From: Ralstonia wenshanensis
Lineage (GTDB): Bacteria; Pseudomonadota; Gammaproteobacteria; Burkholderiales; Burkholderiaceae
Reading direction: 5' to 3'
Assembly (NCBI RefSeq): GCF_021173085.1
Contig: NZ_CP076413.1
Span: 3,003,501-3,067,500, forward strand
DNA: 64,000 nt
Below are positions 1 through 11,612 of the stretch, one piece after another. Numbering within the stretch: the first letter of the stretch is position 1; each line of letters begins with the position of its first letter. The notes beneath the pieces are model-generated. The model saw nothing but the letters and a program-made list of their open reading frames with translations. It was not told where the DNA came from and did not search any database. A program made the position numbers and the translations under genes.

Positions 1-1
1 T

Positions 2-205
2 TCCGAAACGTATCTGCACGTGCGCGCGCACGCCGCCGGCCAGTCGAGCACGATCGGCTTGGTCGCGCAGTTGCCGGGTGTGCATGAGTTCGAACTCGGC
101 GCGGCGCTGGACGTGTTTGTCGATCCGGCCGAACTGTTCCTGTTCGATGAAGCGGGCAAGCTGGTGAGCGCGCCCAAGCAGGGAGGCGCACATGGCGCGC
201 ATTGA
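2..205 (+). CDS. glpS: Glycerol ABC transporter ATP-binding protein GlpS, C-terminal end (partial)
   Basis: This open frame enters from the left edge and ends 14 bases inside the next ABC ATPase gene. The visible 67 residues carry no Walker motifs; they look like the C-terminal beta-rich TOBE-type tail of a MalK-like ATPase. In the known glycerol importers of rhizobia and Ralstonia relatives two different ATPases, GlpS and GlpT, are encoded in tandem ahead of the permeases. A second ATPase, two permeases, a DUF2160 protein, a binding protein and glycerol kinase follow here in that order. The name therefore rests on position and the overlap rather than on the short visible sequence. Confidence 0.75.
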   Translation, partial: SETYLHVRAHAAGQSSTIGLVAQLPGVHEFELGAALDVFVDPAELFLFDEAGKLVSAPKQGGAHGAH

Positions 206-1285
206 ATTCCGCAACCTGGGGCACAGCTACCGCCCCAATCCGCAAAGTCTGAACGACTACGCGCTGCAGCCGATGAACATGACGTGGCGCGACGGCGGTG
301 CCTACGCGCTGCTCGGCCCGTCGGGCTGCGGGAAGTCTACGCTGCTGAACATCATCTCGGGGCTGTTGACGCCGTCCGAAGGCCAGGTGCTCTTCGACGA
401 CCGCGACGTCACGCACGCCAGCCCGCGCGAGCGCAACATCGCGCAGGTGTTCCAGTTCCCGGTCATCTACGACACGATGACCGTGTTCGACAACCTCGCC
501 TTCCCGCTGCGCAATCGCAAGACGCCGGAAGCCGAAGTGAAGAAGCGCGTGGAGGAAGTGGCCGAGATTCTCGAGCTGCAGCATGCGCTCAAGCGCCGCG
601 CCTCGGGCCTGGCCGCGGACGCCAAGCAGAAGATCTCGCTGGGCCGCGGCCTGGTGCGCAAGGACGTGGCGGCCATCCTGTTCGACGAGCCGCTCACCGT
701 CATCGATCCGCACCTGAAGTGGCAACTGCGTCGCCAGCTCAAGAAGATCCACCAGCAGCTCAAGCTCACGCTGATCTACGTGACGCATGATCAGGTGGAG
801 GCGCTGACCTTTGCCGACGAGGTGGTCGTCATGACTGAAGGCAAGGTGGTGCAGCAAGGCGGCCCGGAAGCGCTGTTCGAGCGGCCGGACCATACCTTCG
901 TCGGCTACTTCATCGGCAGCCCGGGCATGAACCTGTACCCGGTGACGGTAGATGGCGATGTGATCGCGCTGGGCGACCAGCGCCTGACGGTCGGACACGA
1001 CACGCTCGCTACGCTCAAGAACGCAAACGGTTCGCTCAAGCTCGGCATCCGTCCGGAGTTCGTGCAGCTGGCCGCACCGGGAGAAGTCGGCACCGTGGCG
1101 GCCAACGTTCATCAGGTGCAGCAACTGGGTACGCACCAGCTGCTGACTGCAAGCCTGGGCGAGGCTGGCGGCCCGCCCATCAAGGCCAAGCTGCCGAACG
1201 AAGTGAGCGTGACCGAATCGCGCGTATGGCTGCGCCTGGATGCGCCGCAGACGCTGTACTACAGCAATGACGAGAGGATCGGCCG

Positions 1286-1289
<4 letters not shown>
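192..1289 (+). CDS. glpT: Glycerol ABC transporter ATP-binding protein GlpT
   Basis: A 365-residue ATPase of the MalK/UgpC type that would power glycerol import at the inner membrane. Walker A (GPSGCGKST) lies near residue 42, and a Q-loop (QVFQFPVIYD) near residue 85. The signature region is unusual (ASGLAADAKQKISLGRG), with no classical LSGGQ, as in other sn-glycerol/glycerol GlpT proteins. Walker B (ILFDEPL) is near residue 162, the switch His (YVTHDQ) near 198, and a TOBE-like tail follows. It overlaps glpS by 14 bases and its stop overlaps the glpP start by 4, so translation is probably coupled. Confidence 0.9.
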
Positions 1290-2168
<879 letters not shown>

Positions 2169-2176
<8 letters not shown>

Positions 2177-3002
2177 GCAGAACAACAACAACGAGCACAA
2201 GCGCAAGATCGCCCGCGCGATCACGCTGGCGGTGTACGTGGCGTTTGCCGTGCTGCCGCTGTACTGGATGCTGAGCATGTCGCTCAAGACCAACGAGGAG
2301 ACGCTGGCCGGCTTCTCGATCTGGCCGAAGCTCGTCACGTTCGACAACTACAAGATCATCTTCACCGACCCGTCGTGGTACTGGGGTTACATCAACTCCA
2401 TCATCTACGTGACGATGAACACGGTGCTCTCGACCGTGGTGGCGCTGCCGGCGGCCTACGCCTTCTCGCGCTACCGTTTCCTGGGCGACAAGCACATGTT
2501 CTTCTGGCTGCTGACGAACCGCATGACGCCGCCTGCGGTGTTCCTGCTGCCGTTCTTCCAGCTGTATTCGACGGTCGGCCTGATGGACACGCACCTGGGC
2601 GTGGCGCTGGCGCACATGCTGTTCAACGTGCCGCTGGCGGTGTGGATTCTCGAAGGCTTCATGTCGGGCATCCCGCGCGAGATTGACGAGACGGCCTACA
2701 TCGACGGCTACAGCTTCCCCAAGTTCTTCCTGAAGATCTTCCTGCCGCTCATCAAGGCCGGCGTGGGCGTGACGGCGTTCTTCTGCTTCATGTTCAGTTG
2801 GGTCGAACTGCTGCTCGCGCGCACGCTCACCTCGGTCGATGCCAAACCCATTACCGCGGTGATGACACGCACGGTGTCGGCCTCGGGCATGGATTGGGGC
2901 GTGCTGGCCGCAGCGGGTGTGCTGACGATCATTCCGGGCGCGCTGGTGATCTGGTTTGTGCGGAACTACATCGCGAAGGGCTTCGCGATGGGCCGCGTGT
3001 AA
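2169..3002 (+). CDS. glpQ: Glycerol ABC transporter permease GlpQ
   Basis: A 277-residue permease of the MalG/UgpE type, partner of GlpP. An N-terminal membrane helix covers about residues 15-37, and an EAA-type loop (IDETAYIDGYSFPKFFLKIF) lies near residues 177-196. More membrane segments follow, and the protein ends in a short basic tail. It begins 8 bases before the glpP stop. A gap of 144 bases then separates it from glpU. This is not the periplasmic glycerophosphodiesterase of Escherichia coli that carries the same symbol. Confidence 0.92.
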
Positions 3003-3146
3003 ACGCGATCAGGACGATTCTGACGGCCCGGCGCGGCCTTGCCGTACCACACGTACTGTCTGCGGCCGCGCCGAACCGTCAGAACCGCTGCGCTTCGCCC
3101 TGATCACGTTTCCACGGACGAGGGAACGAATGTTGGAGAAATGAAC

Positions 3147-3428
3147 ATGTTCAGCTGGATGGCCTGGACGCCCGAAGTGGCGATCTTCTTTGGCTGCATC
3201 GCCTTGATGCTGGCCAGCATGACGGTGTGGGAGGTCGTTCGACCGACCGTGGAGCGCAAGGGCTTCCTGCCTATCGCCACCACGCGCGGCGACCGCCTCT
3301 TCATCGGCCTGCTGACCGCGGCCTATATCAACCTGGCGTGGGTTGGGCTCACGTCGGAAGAGACAAGCGCCTGGGGCGGCTTCATCGCCTCGATGGTGGT
3401 GCTGCTGATCGTGATGTGGCGCGGTTGA
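3147..3428 (+). CDS. glpU: Small membrane protein GlpU (DUF2160 family)
   Basis: A protein of about 93 residues with three hydrophobic segments (roughly residues 10-30, 48-65 and 72-90). It matches in length, context and features (RGDRLFIGLL, AYINLAWVG) the DUF2160 proteins that accompany glycerol ABC importers. The biochemical role of this family is not established; an accessory membrane subunit of the importer is the usual assumption. The start at 3147 is preferred because the GGAG at 3135-3138 is 8 bases away; the ATG at 3141 is only 2 bases from it. It sits between the permease and binding-protein genes. Confidence 0.85.
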   Translation: MFSWMAWTPEVAIFFGCIALMLASMTVWEVVRPTVERKGFLPIATTRGDRLFIGLLTAAYINLAWVGLTSEETSAWGGFIASMVVLLIVMWRG

Positions 3429-3596
3429 TGCGCCATCGAACTTGAATTTGCAGGTCCGGGGGCATCGGCACGCGTTGATGCTTCCACGCCCAAATTGACG
3501 TACGGGCACAGGCATTCCATCACGCTCCCCGCGTCGGAATGCCGGATGTTTTCGCTGCGGGGAGAACAACAAGCCAACAAGCACGAGGAGATACCG

Positions 3597-5333
<1,737 letters not shown>

Positions 5334-5409
5334 TCACGCGCCGCCCGCAGGGCGCCGGTCTTTGACGACGGCCACCTGCGGGCTACCATGCTTGTTTCCG
5401 TTTCATCCA

Positions 5410-5445
5410 CTGTCGGGCAGGGAGCACCCTGACCTGGCCCGACAG
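5410..5445 (+). promoter_or_regulatory. Hairpin in the glpV-glpK gap, ahead of glpK
   Basis: A 9-base perfect inverted repeat (CTGTCGGGC / GCCCGACAG) encloses a second short stem (CAGGG / CCCTG). It ends 17 bases before the glpK start codon. No T-run follows, so it is not a standard terminator. glpK also lacks an obvious Shine-Dalgarno sequence, so the hairpin could affect translation or mRNA processing between glpV and glpK. That role is inference. Confidence 0.4.
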
Positions 5446-5462
5446 TCATCAGACTCTGCCTT

Positions 5463-6959
5463 ATGGAATACCTCCTCGCGCTCGACCAGGGCACATCCAG
5501 CTCACGCGCCATCGTCTTCAACCGCGCCGGCCAGATCGTCGCCAGTGCCCAGCAGGAGTTTCCCCAGCATTTCCCGCAGCCCGGCTGGGTCGAGCATGAC
5601 CCGTTCGACATCTGGAACAGCCAGCTCGCCACCTGCCGCGCCGCACTCGAACAAGCCAAGCTCTCCGCCGCCGACATGGCGGCGCTTGGCATCACCAACC
5701 AGCGCGAAACCACCATGGTGTGGGAACGCGCCACGGGCAAGCCGATCTTCAACGCCATCGTCTGGCAGGACCGCCGCACCGAAGCCATCTGCGAACGCCT
5801 GCGCGCCGAGGGTCTGGAAGACGAGGTGCGCAAGCGCACCGGCCTGATCATCGACCCGTATTTTTCCGCCACCAAGCTGCGCTGGATTCTCGACCACGTG
5901 GACGGCGCCCGCGAGCGCGCCGCGCGTGGCGAACTCGCCTTCGGCACCATCGACAGCTGGCTCGTCTGGCAACTCACCCGCGGCCGCCTGCATGTGACCG
6001 ACGTATCGAACGCTTCCCGCACGATGCTGTGGAACATCCACACCGGCGAATGGGATGCGGACCTGATGCGCGCACTCGACATCCACCCGAGCCTGTTGCC
6101 CGAGGTGCATCCGTCTGCGTATCAATTTGGGCAGACCGATGCCGACTGGCTCGGCGCCTCGCTCACCATCGGCGGCATTGCCGGTGACCAGCAATCCGCC
6201 CTCTTCGGCCAAGCGTGCTTCAAGCCCGGCATGGCCAAGAACACCTACGGCACCGGCTGCTTCATGCTGCTCAACACGGGCGACAAGGCCGTCCAGTCGC
6301 ACAACGGGCTGATCAGCACGGCGGCCTGTCAGAGCGGCCCGAAACGCAGCTACGCGCTCGAAGGCAGCGTGTTCGTGGGCGGCGCGGTGGTGCAGTGGCT
6401 GCGCGACGGGCTGCGCGCCATCCAGCGCTCCGCCGACGTCGAAGGCCTGGCCGCCTCGGTGCCCGATTCCGGCGGCGTGGTGTTCGTGCCGTCGTTCACC
6501 GGCCTCGGTGCGCCGTACTGGGATCCAACCGCGCAAGGCGCCATCGTGGGCCTCTCGCGCGGCACGACCATCGGCCACATCGCCCGAGCCGCACTGGAGT
6601 CGATTGCCTTCCAAAGCACCGCGCTGCTGCAAGCCATGACGCGCGATGCCGTTTCCACCATCTCGGAACTGCGCGTCGATGGCGGCGCATCGGCCAACAA
6701 CCTGCTGCTGCAGTTCCAGGCGGATTTGCTCGGCATTCCGGTCGTGCGCCCCGAGATCATCGAAACCACTGCGCTCGGCGCAGCCTACCTGGCTGGCATC
6801 GCCACCGGCTTCTATCAGGGGGAGGACGAAGTCGCCCAGCAATGGCGTGCTTCGCGTACCTTCCACCCCGTGATCAGCCGCGACGAGGCGGCGCATCGCA
6901 TCGCCCAGTGGGAAATGGCCGTCGCGCAGGTCCGTCTGCCGACAACACGCGGGCACTGA
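5463..6959 (+). CDS. glpK: Glycerol kinase
   Basis: A 498-residue FGGY-family kinase, the normal full length, that phosphorylates glycerol to sn-glycerol 3-phosphate with ATP in the cytoplasm. The N-terminal ATP-binding turn ([13 protein letters not shown]) starts at residue 6. The GlpK-specific segment [15 protein letters not shown] is near residue 258, and the C-terminal FGGY signature region ([17 protein letters not shown]) is near residue 403. It closes the glycerol operon and is followed by a strong terminator. No recognisable ribosome site precedes the ATG, which suggests coupling or leader control. Confidence 0.97.
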   Translation: MEYLLALDQGTSSSRAIVFNRAGQIVASAQQEFPQHFPQPGWVEHDPFDIWNSQLATCRAALEQAKLSAADMAALGITNQRETTMVWERATGKPIFNAIVWQDRRTEAICERLRAEGLEDEVRKRTGLIIDPYFSATKLRWILDHVDGARERAARGELAFGTIDSWLVWQLTRGRLHVTDVSNASRTMLWNIHTGEWDADLMRALDIHPSLLPEVHPSAYQFGQTDADWLGASLTIGGIAGDQQSALFGQACFKPGMAKNTYGTGCFMLLNTGDKAVQSHNGLISTAACQSGPKRSYALEGSVFVGGAVVQWLRDGLRAIQRSADVEGLAASVPDSGGVVFVPSFTGLGAPYWDPTAQGAIVGLSRGTTIGHIARAALESIAFQSTALLQAMTRDAVSTISELRVDGGASANNLLLQFQADLLGIPVVRPEIIETTALGAAYLAGIATGFYQGEDEVAQQWRASRTFHPVISRDEAAHRIAQWEMAVAQVRLPTTRGH

Positions 6960-6978
6960 CGGCGGAAGCAACAGGCAG

Positions 6979-7008
6979 AAAAAAGGCGACCCTCGGATCG
7001 CCTTTTTT
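6979..7008 (+). terminator. Rho-independent terminator after glpK
   Basis: An 11-base stem (AAAAAAGGCGA / TCGCCTTTTTT) has an 8-base loop and ends in its own T-run. It begins 20 bases after the glpK stop. The A/T symmetry lets it also serve the opposite-strand gene that ends at 7026. Confidence 0.85.
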
Positions 7009-7025
7009 CATGTTCGGCCGGCGGC

Positions 7026-7391
7026 TTACTTGCCTTCGCTGCTCGGCGTCTGGGCAGGGCCGCCTTGTTCGCTCATGGCTTCCTTGCGCTTGGCGCGGGC
7101 TTCCTTCTTCTCGGCCTTGCGGTTGGCCTTGGCGGCCTTCTTCTCTTCCTTGTACGCGGCCTTGGCGTCGGACTTGCGGGCCTTGTATTCGTCGCTGGCA
7201 GCCTTGTCGTCAATGCGCTTCTGCACCAGCGGGTCAGACGACGAGGTGGCCGGCCCGCCTTGTGGGGCGGCCTGCACGGTGCCGGTGGTCTGCGGAGAAG
7301 TCTGCGGTGCCGGCGTCATCTGTGCGAAAGCAGCCGACGCAGCAAACGTGGCGGCCACGGCGAGGGCGGTTTTCAGGCGCAGTTCAATCAT
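7026..7391 (-). CDS. Small exported Lys/Glu/Ala-rich protein of unknown function
   Basis: A 121-residue protein. Residues 1-23 are a clear signal peptide (AVAATFAASAAFAQ), followed by a Pro/Thr/Gln-rich stretch. The second half is almost entirely Lys, Glu and Ala (AAYKEEKKAAKANRKAEKKE) and probably forms a highly charged single helix. No domain is recognised. The start is set by AAGGAG just upstream; the reading frame stays open further upstream, but those residues do not look like a protein start. It is convergent with glpK and divergent from the DUF1415 gene. A periplasmic or surface-associated location is inferred from the signal peptide only. Confidence 0.75.
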   Translation of the reverse strand: MIELRLKTALAVAATFAASAAFAQMTPAPQTSPQTTGTVQAAPQGGPATSSSDPLVQKRIDDKAASDEYKARKSDAKAAYKEEKKAAKANRKAEKKEARAKRKEAMSEQGGPAQTPSSEGK

Positions 7392-7583
7392 GGTTGAGCT
7401 CCTTCTTTTACAAAAACACGGAATGGACTGACCACATAAGCGGCGCGCAAAGCACCCGAAGTGATCTCGGCGCACATCAAGGGCGCGCGCCGGACGTTGC
7501 AAATCACAACACCCATTCCGTCGCAAGAAGCGCTCCCACACCATCGACTACACTGCGCGCTGTCTCATCCCTCCCCGCACGCC

Positions 7584-8210
7584 GTGTCCAATCACGCCCT
7601 CGATTTCGTCTTGCTCGATCCACCCGCCGATGTCCTCAACTTGGACGCGGATGCCGCCGCCCTTCATGTCGCGACCGTGCAGCGCTGGCTGGAAGACGCC
7701 GTCATCGGCCTGAACCTGTGCCCCTTCGCCAAGGCCGTGCACGTCAAGCGGCAGGTTCGATACGCCGTCAGCCGCGCCACGATGGACGGCGACGTGCTAG
7801 ACCACCTGCGTGCCGAAGCCGACCGGCTGCACGCCACGCCCGCCGCACAGATCGACACCACGCTGCTGATCGTCCCCGCCCTGGCCGACTTCCTCGATTT
7901 CCACTCGCTCACGGAGCGCGCCGAATCGCTGCTCGCTAAAGCCGGCTACGAAGGCGAACTGCAACTGGCCAGCTTCCACCCCCACTTCGTCTTCGCCGAT
8001 GCCGACCCAGACGACATCGCCAACGCCACCAACCGCGCGCCCGTCCCCATCCTGCATCTGCTGCGCGAAGACAGCATCGCCCGCGCCGCCGCAGCCGTAC
8101 CCGACGCAGCGGACATCTACGAACGCAATATCGCGACGATGGAAAAGCTGGGCGCGGAAGGCTGGGCAGAAATGGCAAAGAGGTTCAGCAAGACACCGCC
8201 CCGCGATTAA
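7584..8210 (+). CDS. DUF1415 family protein
   Basis: A protein of about 208 residues carrying the hallmark start of the DUF1415 family: an RWLEDAVIGLNLCPFAKAV segment near residues 30-48 with its CPFAK motif. Conserved ASFHPHFVFAD and ATNRAPVPILHLLRED segments follow. Molecular function is unknown for the family. The start is uncertain: GTG at 7584 gives the usual family length, while the frame is open back to a GTG at 7461; neither has a clear ribosome site. It is convergent with opgD across a structured repeat. Confidence 0.85.
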   Translation: MSNHALDFVLLDPPADVLNLDADAAALHVATVQRWLEDAVIGLNLCPFAKAVHVKRQVRYAVSRATMDGDVLDHLRAEADRLHATPAAQIDTTLLIVPALADFLDFHSLTERAESLLAKAGYEGELQLASFHPHFVFADADPDDIANATNRAPVPILHLLREDSIARAAAAVPDAADIYERNIATMEKLGAEGWAEMAKRFSKTPPRD

Positions 8211-8231
8211 CCAACAGCAGCGACGGTGTAG

Positions 8232-8450
8232 CCGTACCCTGCCCTATGCGGCGCCTTGAATTTTTGTGAGCGGGCGGAAAAAGGAAGGAGGCTTGTCTGA
8301 GCGCAGCGAGTTTGCCTCCTTCCCCGCACGGTCACACAAATTCAAGGAGTCTTTCGCCGCATCGGGCGCGCCTTTCTTTGCTTACTTTCTTTGGCAAGAC
8401 AAAGAAAGTGAGTCAGCCCCGGCAGGGGATGAAACAAGGGGCGCACCACC
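8232..8450 (+). repeat. Structured dispersed repeat, copy 1
   Basis: First of four related elements in the window (others at 13007-13220, 13304-13504 and 24263-24468). The outer helix ATGCGGCG (8245-8252) pairs with CGCCGCAT (8355-8362). A second helix CCTTGAATTT (8253-8262) pairs with 8338-8347. The inner helix GGAAGGAGGC (8283-8292) pairs with 8314-8323 and closes a loop that contains CTGAGCGCAGCGAG. A second hairpin (8381-8393 with 8400-8412) has loop GCAAGA, and a small CCCC/GGGG hairpin follows at 8417-8428. It lies between the convergent DUF1415 and opgD genes. Confidence 0.85.
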
Positions 8451-8475
8451 CGCATCCATCAAGCAAGCCAAAGAA

Positions 8476-10089
8476 TCAAACCGCCCGATCCACCGGCGGC
8501 GTCCACTGATACGCCCAAGTCTCAGAAAGCAACCGCTCCCCCGACTGCAACGTCAGCAACAACTCAATCGGCGCATTGCTCGCATCCGGCACCACATCAA
8601 ACATCGCCCGCACACCATCGATGCTCGCCAGCGGCCGCGCCGACGCAATCTCCACCCGCCCGCGCGAGGCGCGGATGACAGGCTCCACGGTGGACCCCGC
8701 CGTGCTGCGCCCCAGCCGCGACAACTCGCCGCCGGCAAAGTCCACGACAAACCGCCACGAGAAGTATTTGCGCGGCTGCCCCACCACCCCGCCAATGCCC
8801 GTGCGCGTGGCGACCACGCGCGCCAGTGGTGAGGCCGCAGCAGGCTGCGCGCCCCACGTCAGCCGATAGCCGAACGCCAGCTCCTGCCCTGCATGCGGCG
8901 CCACGGCCGGCCGCCAGAACGCGACGATGTTGTCGAAGGTTTCATCGTTGGTCGACAGCTCCACCAGTTCCACTGCGCCCTCCCCCCAGTCGTGCGTGGG
9001 CTCCACCCAGACGCTCGGGCGCTTCTCGTAGAACACGCCGTCGTCCTGGTAATGATCGGGATTGCGATCGCGCTGCAGCAGGCCAAAGCCGCGCGGGCTG
9101 TCGTCGGCAAAGCGCTGACTGCGCAGCATGGGCGGATTGGCCAGTGGCCGCCAGACCCACTCGCCCGAGCCACGCCAGATGGCCAGGCCGTCCGAATCAT
9201 GAATTTCCGGGCGCCAGTCCGATGCGCGCCAGCGGCGGGCTGCGCTGTGGCGATCACCGGCGCGGTCGGTGCGGTCGTTCTCGCCGTAGAGGAACATGCT
9301 GGTCAGCGGCGCGATGCCCAGGCGCTCGATCGGCTTGCGCACGTAAAGCGTGACGGCCACGTCCATCACGAGCGTGTCGCCGGGGCGGATGTCGAAGCGG
9401 TAGACGCCCGCCACGCTGGCCGAATCGAGCAACGCATAGACGCGCAACGTATCGGCATCGGCGGTCGGGCGCACCAGCCAGAATTCAGTGAAGTCCGGAA
9501 ACTCTTCTGCGCGGGGCAAGCCGGTATCGATCGCCAAGCCCCGCGCCGACATGCCGTACTGCCACTGCCCGCCCACAGCGCGGAAGTAGCTGGCACCCAG
9601 GAACGCGGCCACATCGCGCGTCGGGTCCGCCTTGGTGGTCAGCCGAAAACCGGCGAAGCCGAGATCGGCCGGCAACGCCTGGCGATCCAGCCCGCTCTTG
9701 CCGTAATCGAACATGGCGGGGTCGTAGGCAATCAGGCGGGCGTGGCCGTCGACCACCTCGTGCATCTGCACTGCTGACTTGAAGAAGAGCCCCAAATGGA
9801 AGAACTTGGCCTCGAACGGCAGGTGCTGGCCGGCCCACAATGCGTGATCAGGGCGATAGCCGATGGATTGGTAGCCGTCCCAGTCCAGTGCGGCCAGCGG
9901 CTTGGGCAGTTGCGTGCTGCGCGGCCGGTACGGCCTTGCGGCCAACGCACGGGCGCGCGCCAGCAGGCGGGCTTCGTCAAACGGTTCGGGGGCGCCAGCG
10001 GCGGTGCCGGGCGTGGCGCTGCGGGACAAACCAGGCGCCAGGGCAAGCAGCCCGGCGGCCAACTGTTTGAGCAGGTCGCGACGGTGCAT
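8476..10089 (-). CDS. opgD: Periplasmic glucan biosynthesis protein OpgD (MdoD)
   Basis: A 537-residue OpgG/OpgD-family protein that acts in the periplasm on osmoregulated periplasmic glucan backbones. The N-terminus MHRRDLLKQLAAGLLALAPG has a twin-arginine pattern (RRDLLK) and a hydrophobic core, as in OpgD and unlike the Sec-exported OpgG. Family segments include FHLGLFFKSAVQMHEV near residue 90, LTSMFLYGEND near 280, and EWVWRPLANPP and FGLLQRDR further on. The start at 10089 is chosen for the Tat signal; an in-frame ATG at 10176 would add 29 unlikely residues. No opgGH neighbours are present. Confidence 0.9.
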   Translation of the reverse strand: MHRRDLLKQLAAGLLALAPGLSRSATPGTAAGAPEPFDEARLLARARALAARPYRPRSTQLPKPLAALDWDGYQSIGYRPDHALWAGQHLPFEAKFFHLGLFFKSAVQMHEVVDGHARLIAYDPAMFDYGKSGLDRQALPADLGFAGFRLTTKADPTRDVAAFLGASYFRAVGGQWQYGMSARGLAIDTGLPRAEEFPDFTEFWLVRPTADADTLRVYALLDSASVAGVYRFDIRPGDTLVMDVAVTLYVRKPIERLGIAPLTSMFLYGENDRTDRAGDRHSAARRWRASDWRPEIHDSDGLAIWRGSGEWVWRPLANPPMLRSQRFADDSPRGFGLLQRDRNPDHYQDDGVFYEKRPSVWVEPTHDWGEGAVELVELSTNDETFDNIVAFWRPAVAPHAGQELAFGYRLTWGAQPAAASPLARVVATRTGIGGVVGQPRKYFSWRFVVDFAGGELSRLGRSTAGSTVEPVIRASRGRVEIASARPLASIDGVRAMFDVVPDASNAPIELLLTLQSGERLLSETWAYQWTPPVDRAV

Positions 10090-10198
10090 GGATCGGGGCA
10101 GGACCAGGGGTGAGCCAGGGGGTGATTCATCTTCGCACAACCCACGCCCAGGCAGCATCCGGGAAAAACCTTTCATTGGACCCACAACCCTGCGCCAT

Positions 10199-10300
10199 GA
10201 CCGGGATTGCCCCTGTTGTGCGTGGCGCGGGGCAACCAGTTGGAGCACAATCCCGGGTCTGTTCACATGTACAACGCAAGTACGTCGCCTATGGTGAACA
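10199..10300. promoter_or_regulatory. Two inverted repeats between opgD and the epimerase gene
   Basis: The 276-base divergent gap holds CCGGGATTG (10201-10209) pairing with CAATCCCGG (10248-10256). Inside that lies a GCCCC/GGGGC match. Next comes TGTTCAC (10260-10266) pairing with GTGAACA (10294-10300). These may be operators or leader structure for either gene. I cannot assign a regulator, and no clear -35/-10 pair stands out. Confidence 0.35.
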
Positions 10301-10365
10301 GAACAGATTCGAGCAATCGGCCTGGCTGAAACGGGTCGACGCCCGCCACGATCATCACGGCGCAC

Positions 10366-11604
10366 ATGCTTTCACAATCCTCCACGTCCCCGCTGCCCGA
10401 TACGGCCACCGAGCTGTCCGCCGCCACTGAGGCTGCGCTCGCGTCATTCGACCGCTATTACGACGACGTTCTGCTGCCCATGTGGCTCGGCCCGGGCTGG
10501 AACGCGCAGGCCGGTCTCTGCTATGAGGCCCTCGTCGTCGACAACGGCGCGCTGGTGCCAGCGTCGACCACGCGCTACCGGGCGATGGCCTGTGCGCGAC
10601 AGTTGTATACGTTCGCGCGCGCTACGCAGCTCTCCAGCCGCCACCGCGATCTCTGCGCCGAACGGGCCGCTGCGCTGTGCCATGCGCTGGACACGCGCTT
10701 TCGCGACACGATCCACGGCGGCTGGGTATTTGCGATCGACAGCGCGCTGGCCCCGCACGACACCACCAAGGATCTGTACACGCACGCCTTCGTGCTGTTT
10801 GCCGCCGCACATTGGCTGGCCGTGAGCGGCGACCCGCGTGCGGCCGCGTTGATGCATGACGCGCACGACGTGATCGCGCGCAGCTTTGCGCGGGCCGGGG
10901 TCAAGCCGCTGCCGGTTGCGTCCATGGACGCCACGTTCAGCACCACGCTGGCCGGTGTCGCACAGAACCCCGTGATGCATCTGACCGAGGCCTACCTGGC
11001 CGCCGCCGCGCTGGACGAACCGCCCGCCTGGGCCGAAGCCGGCGTGCGCACGCTGGCCGAGGGCATCCTCGCGCGCTTCATTGATACGCGCACGGGCAGC
11101 ATCGCCGAGTTGCCGGTTGACGAGGCCAGCACCGACAACCGCATCGAGCCCGGTCACCAGTTCGAATGGTTTTATCTCGTGCGCGCACACGCCGATGTCT
11201 TTACGCGCTCCGAAGCCGGCCGCCATCTGGCCGATAGCCTCGCCCGCGCGGTGGATGCCGCCTGCGCCGACGGCGTGGATGCCGAGACGCAGGGCGTGTG
11301 CCTCTCACTCAATCTGGACGGCACGATGCGCGACGCCAGCCAGCGCATCTGGGCCCAAACCGAATACGGCCGCGCCCTAGCGCTGTGCACCGAAACGCAA
11401 GGCGCCATGCTCGCGCGCCTGCTGCCGGCGTGGTCGGCACGCTTCCTGCACGCACAAGGCTGGAACGAGGTGATCGACCCCGCCGGCCAGCGCCTGCGCG
11501 CCGACATGCCGTCGAGCACGCCGTACCACATCACCACCTTTTACGAGGCGGCCCGCAGCTCGCTGTCTGGCTCGCCCGCACGTTGTACCCAAGCTGTTGA
11601 GTGA
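10366..11604 (+). CDS. AGE-family epimerase/isomerase
   Basis: A 412-residue (alpha/alpha)6-barrel protein of the N-acylglucosamine 2-epimerase / mannose isomerase family. Family features include [17 protein letters not shown] near residue 67, GGWVFAIDS near 117, [13 protein letters not shown] near 132, LTEAYLAAA near 206 and [10 protein letters not shown] near 262, with conserved histidines. Such enzymes interconvert sugars such as mannose/fructose or GlcNAc/ManNAc; the substrate cannot be read from sequence. An MFS carrier starts 9 bases after its stop, so the two probably form one transcript. Confidence 0.85.
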   Translation: MLSQSSTSPLPDTATELSAATEAALASFDRYYDDVLLPMWLGPGWNAQAGLCYEALVVDNGALVPASTTRYRAMACARQLYTFARATQLSSRHRDLCAERAAALCHALDTRFRDTIHGGWVFAIDSALAPHDTTKDLYTHAFVLFAAAHWLAVSGDPRAAALMHDAHDVIARSFARAGVKPLPVASMDATFSTTLAGVAQNPVMHLTEAYLAAAALDEPPAWAEAGVRTLAEGILARFIDTRTGSIAELPVDEASTDNRIEPGHQFEWFYLVRAHADVFTRSEAGRHLADSLARAVDAACADGVDAETQGVCLSLNLDGTMRDASQRIWAQTEYGRALALCTETQGAMLARLLPAWSARFLHAQGWNEVIDPAGQRLRADMPSSTPYHITTFYEAARSSLSGSPARCTQAVE

Positions 11605-11612
11605 GACCCACC

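Noticed and set aside
5343-5383. GCCCGCAGG / CCTGCGGGC inverted repeat after glpV as a terminator
   Set aside because: The loop exceeds 20 bases and no T-run follows; it is weaker than the hairpin at 5410-5445 and may be chance in GC-rich DNA.
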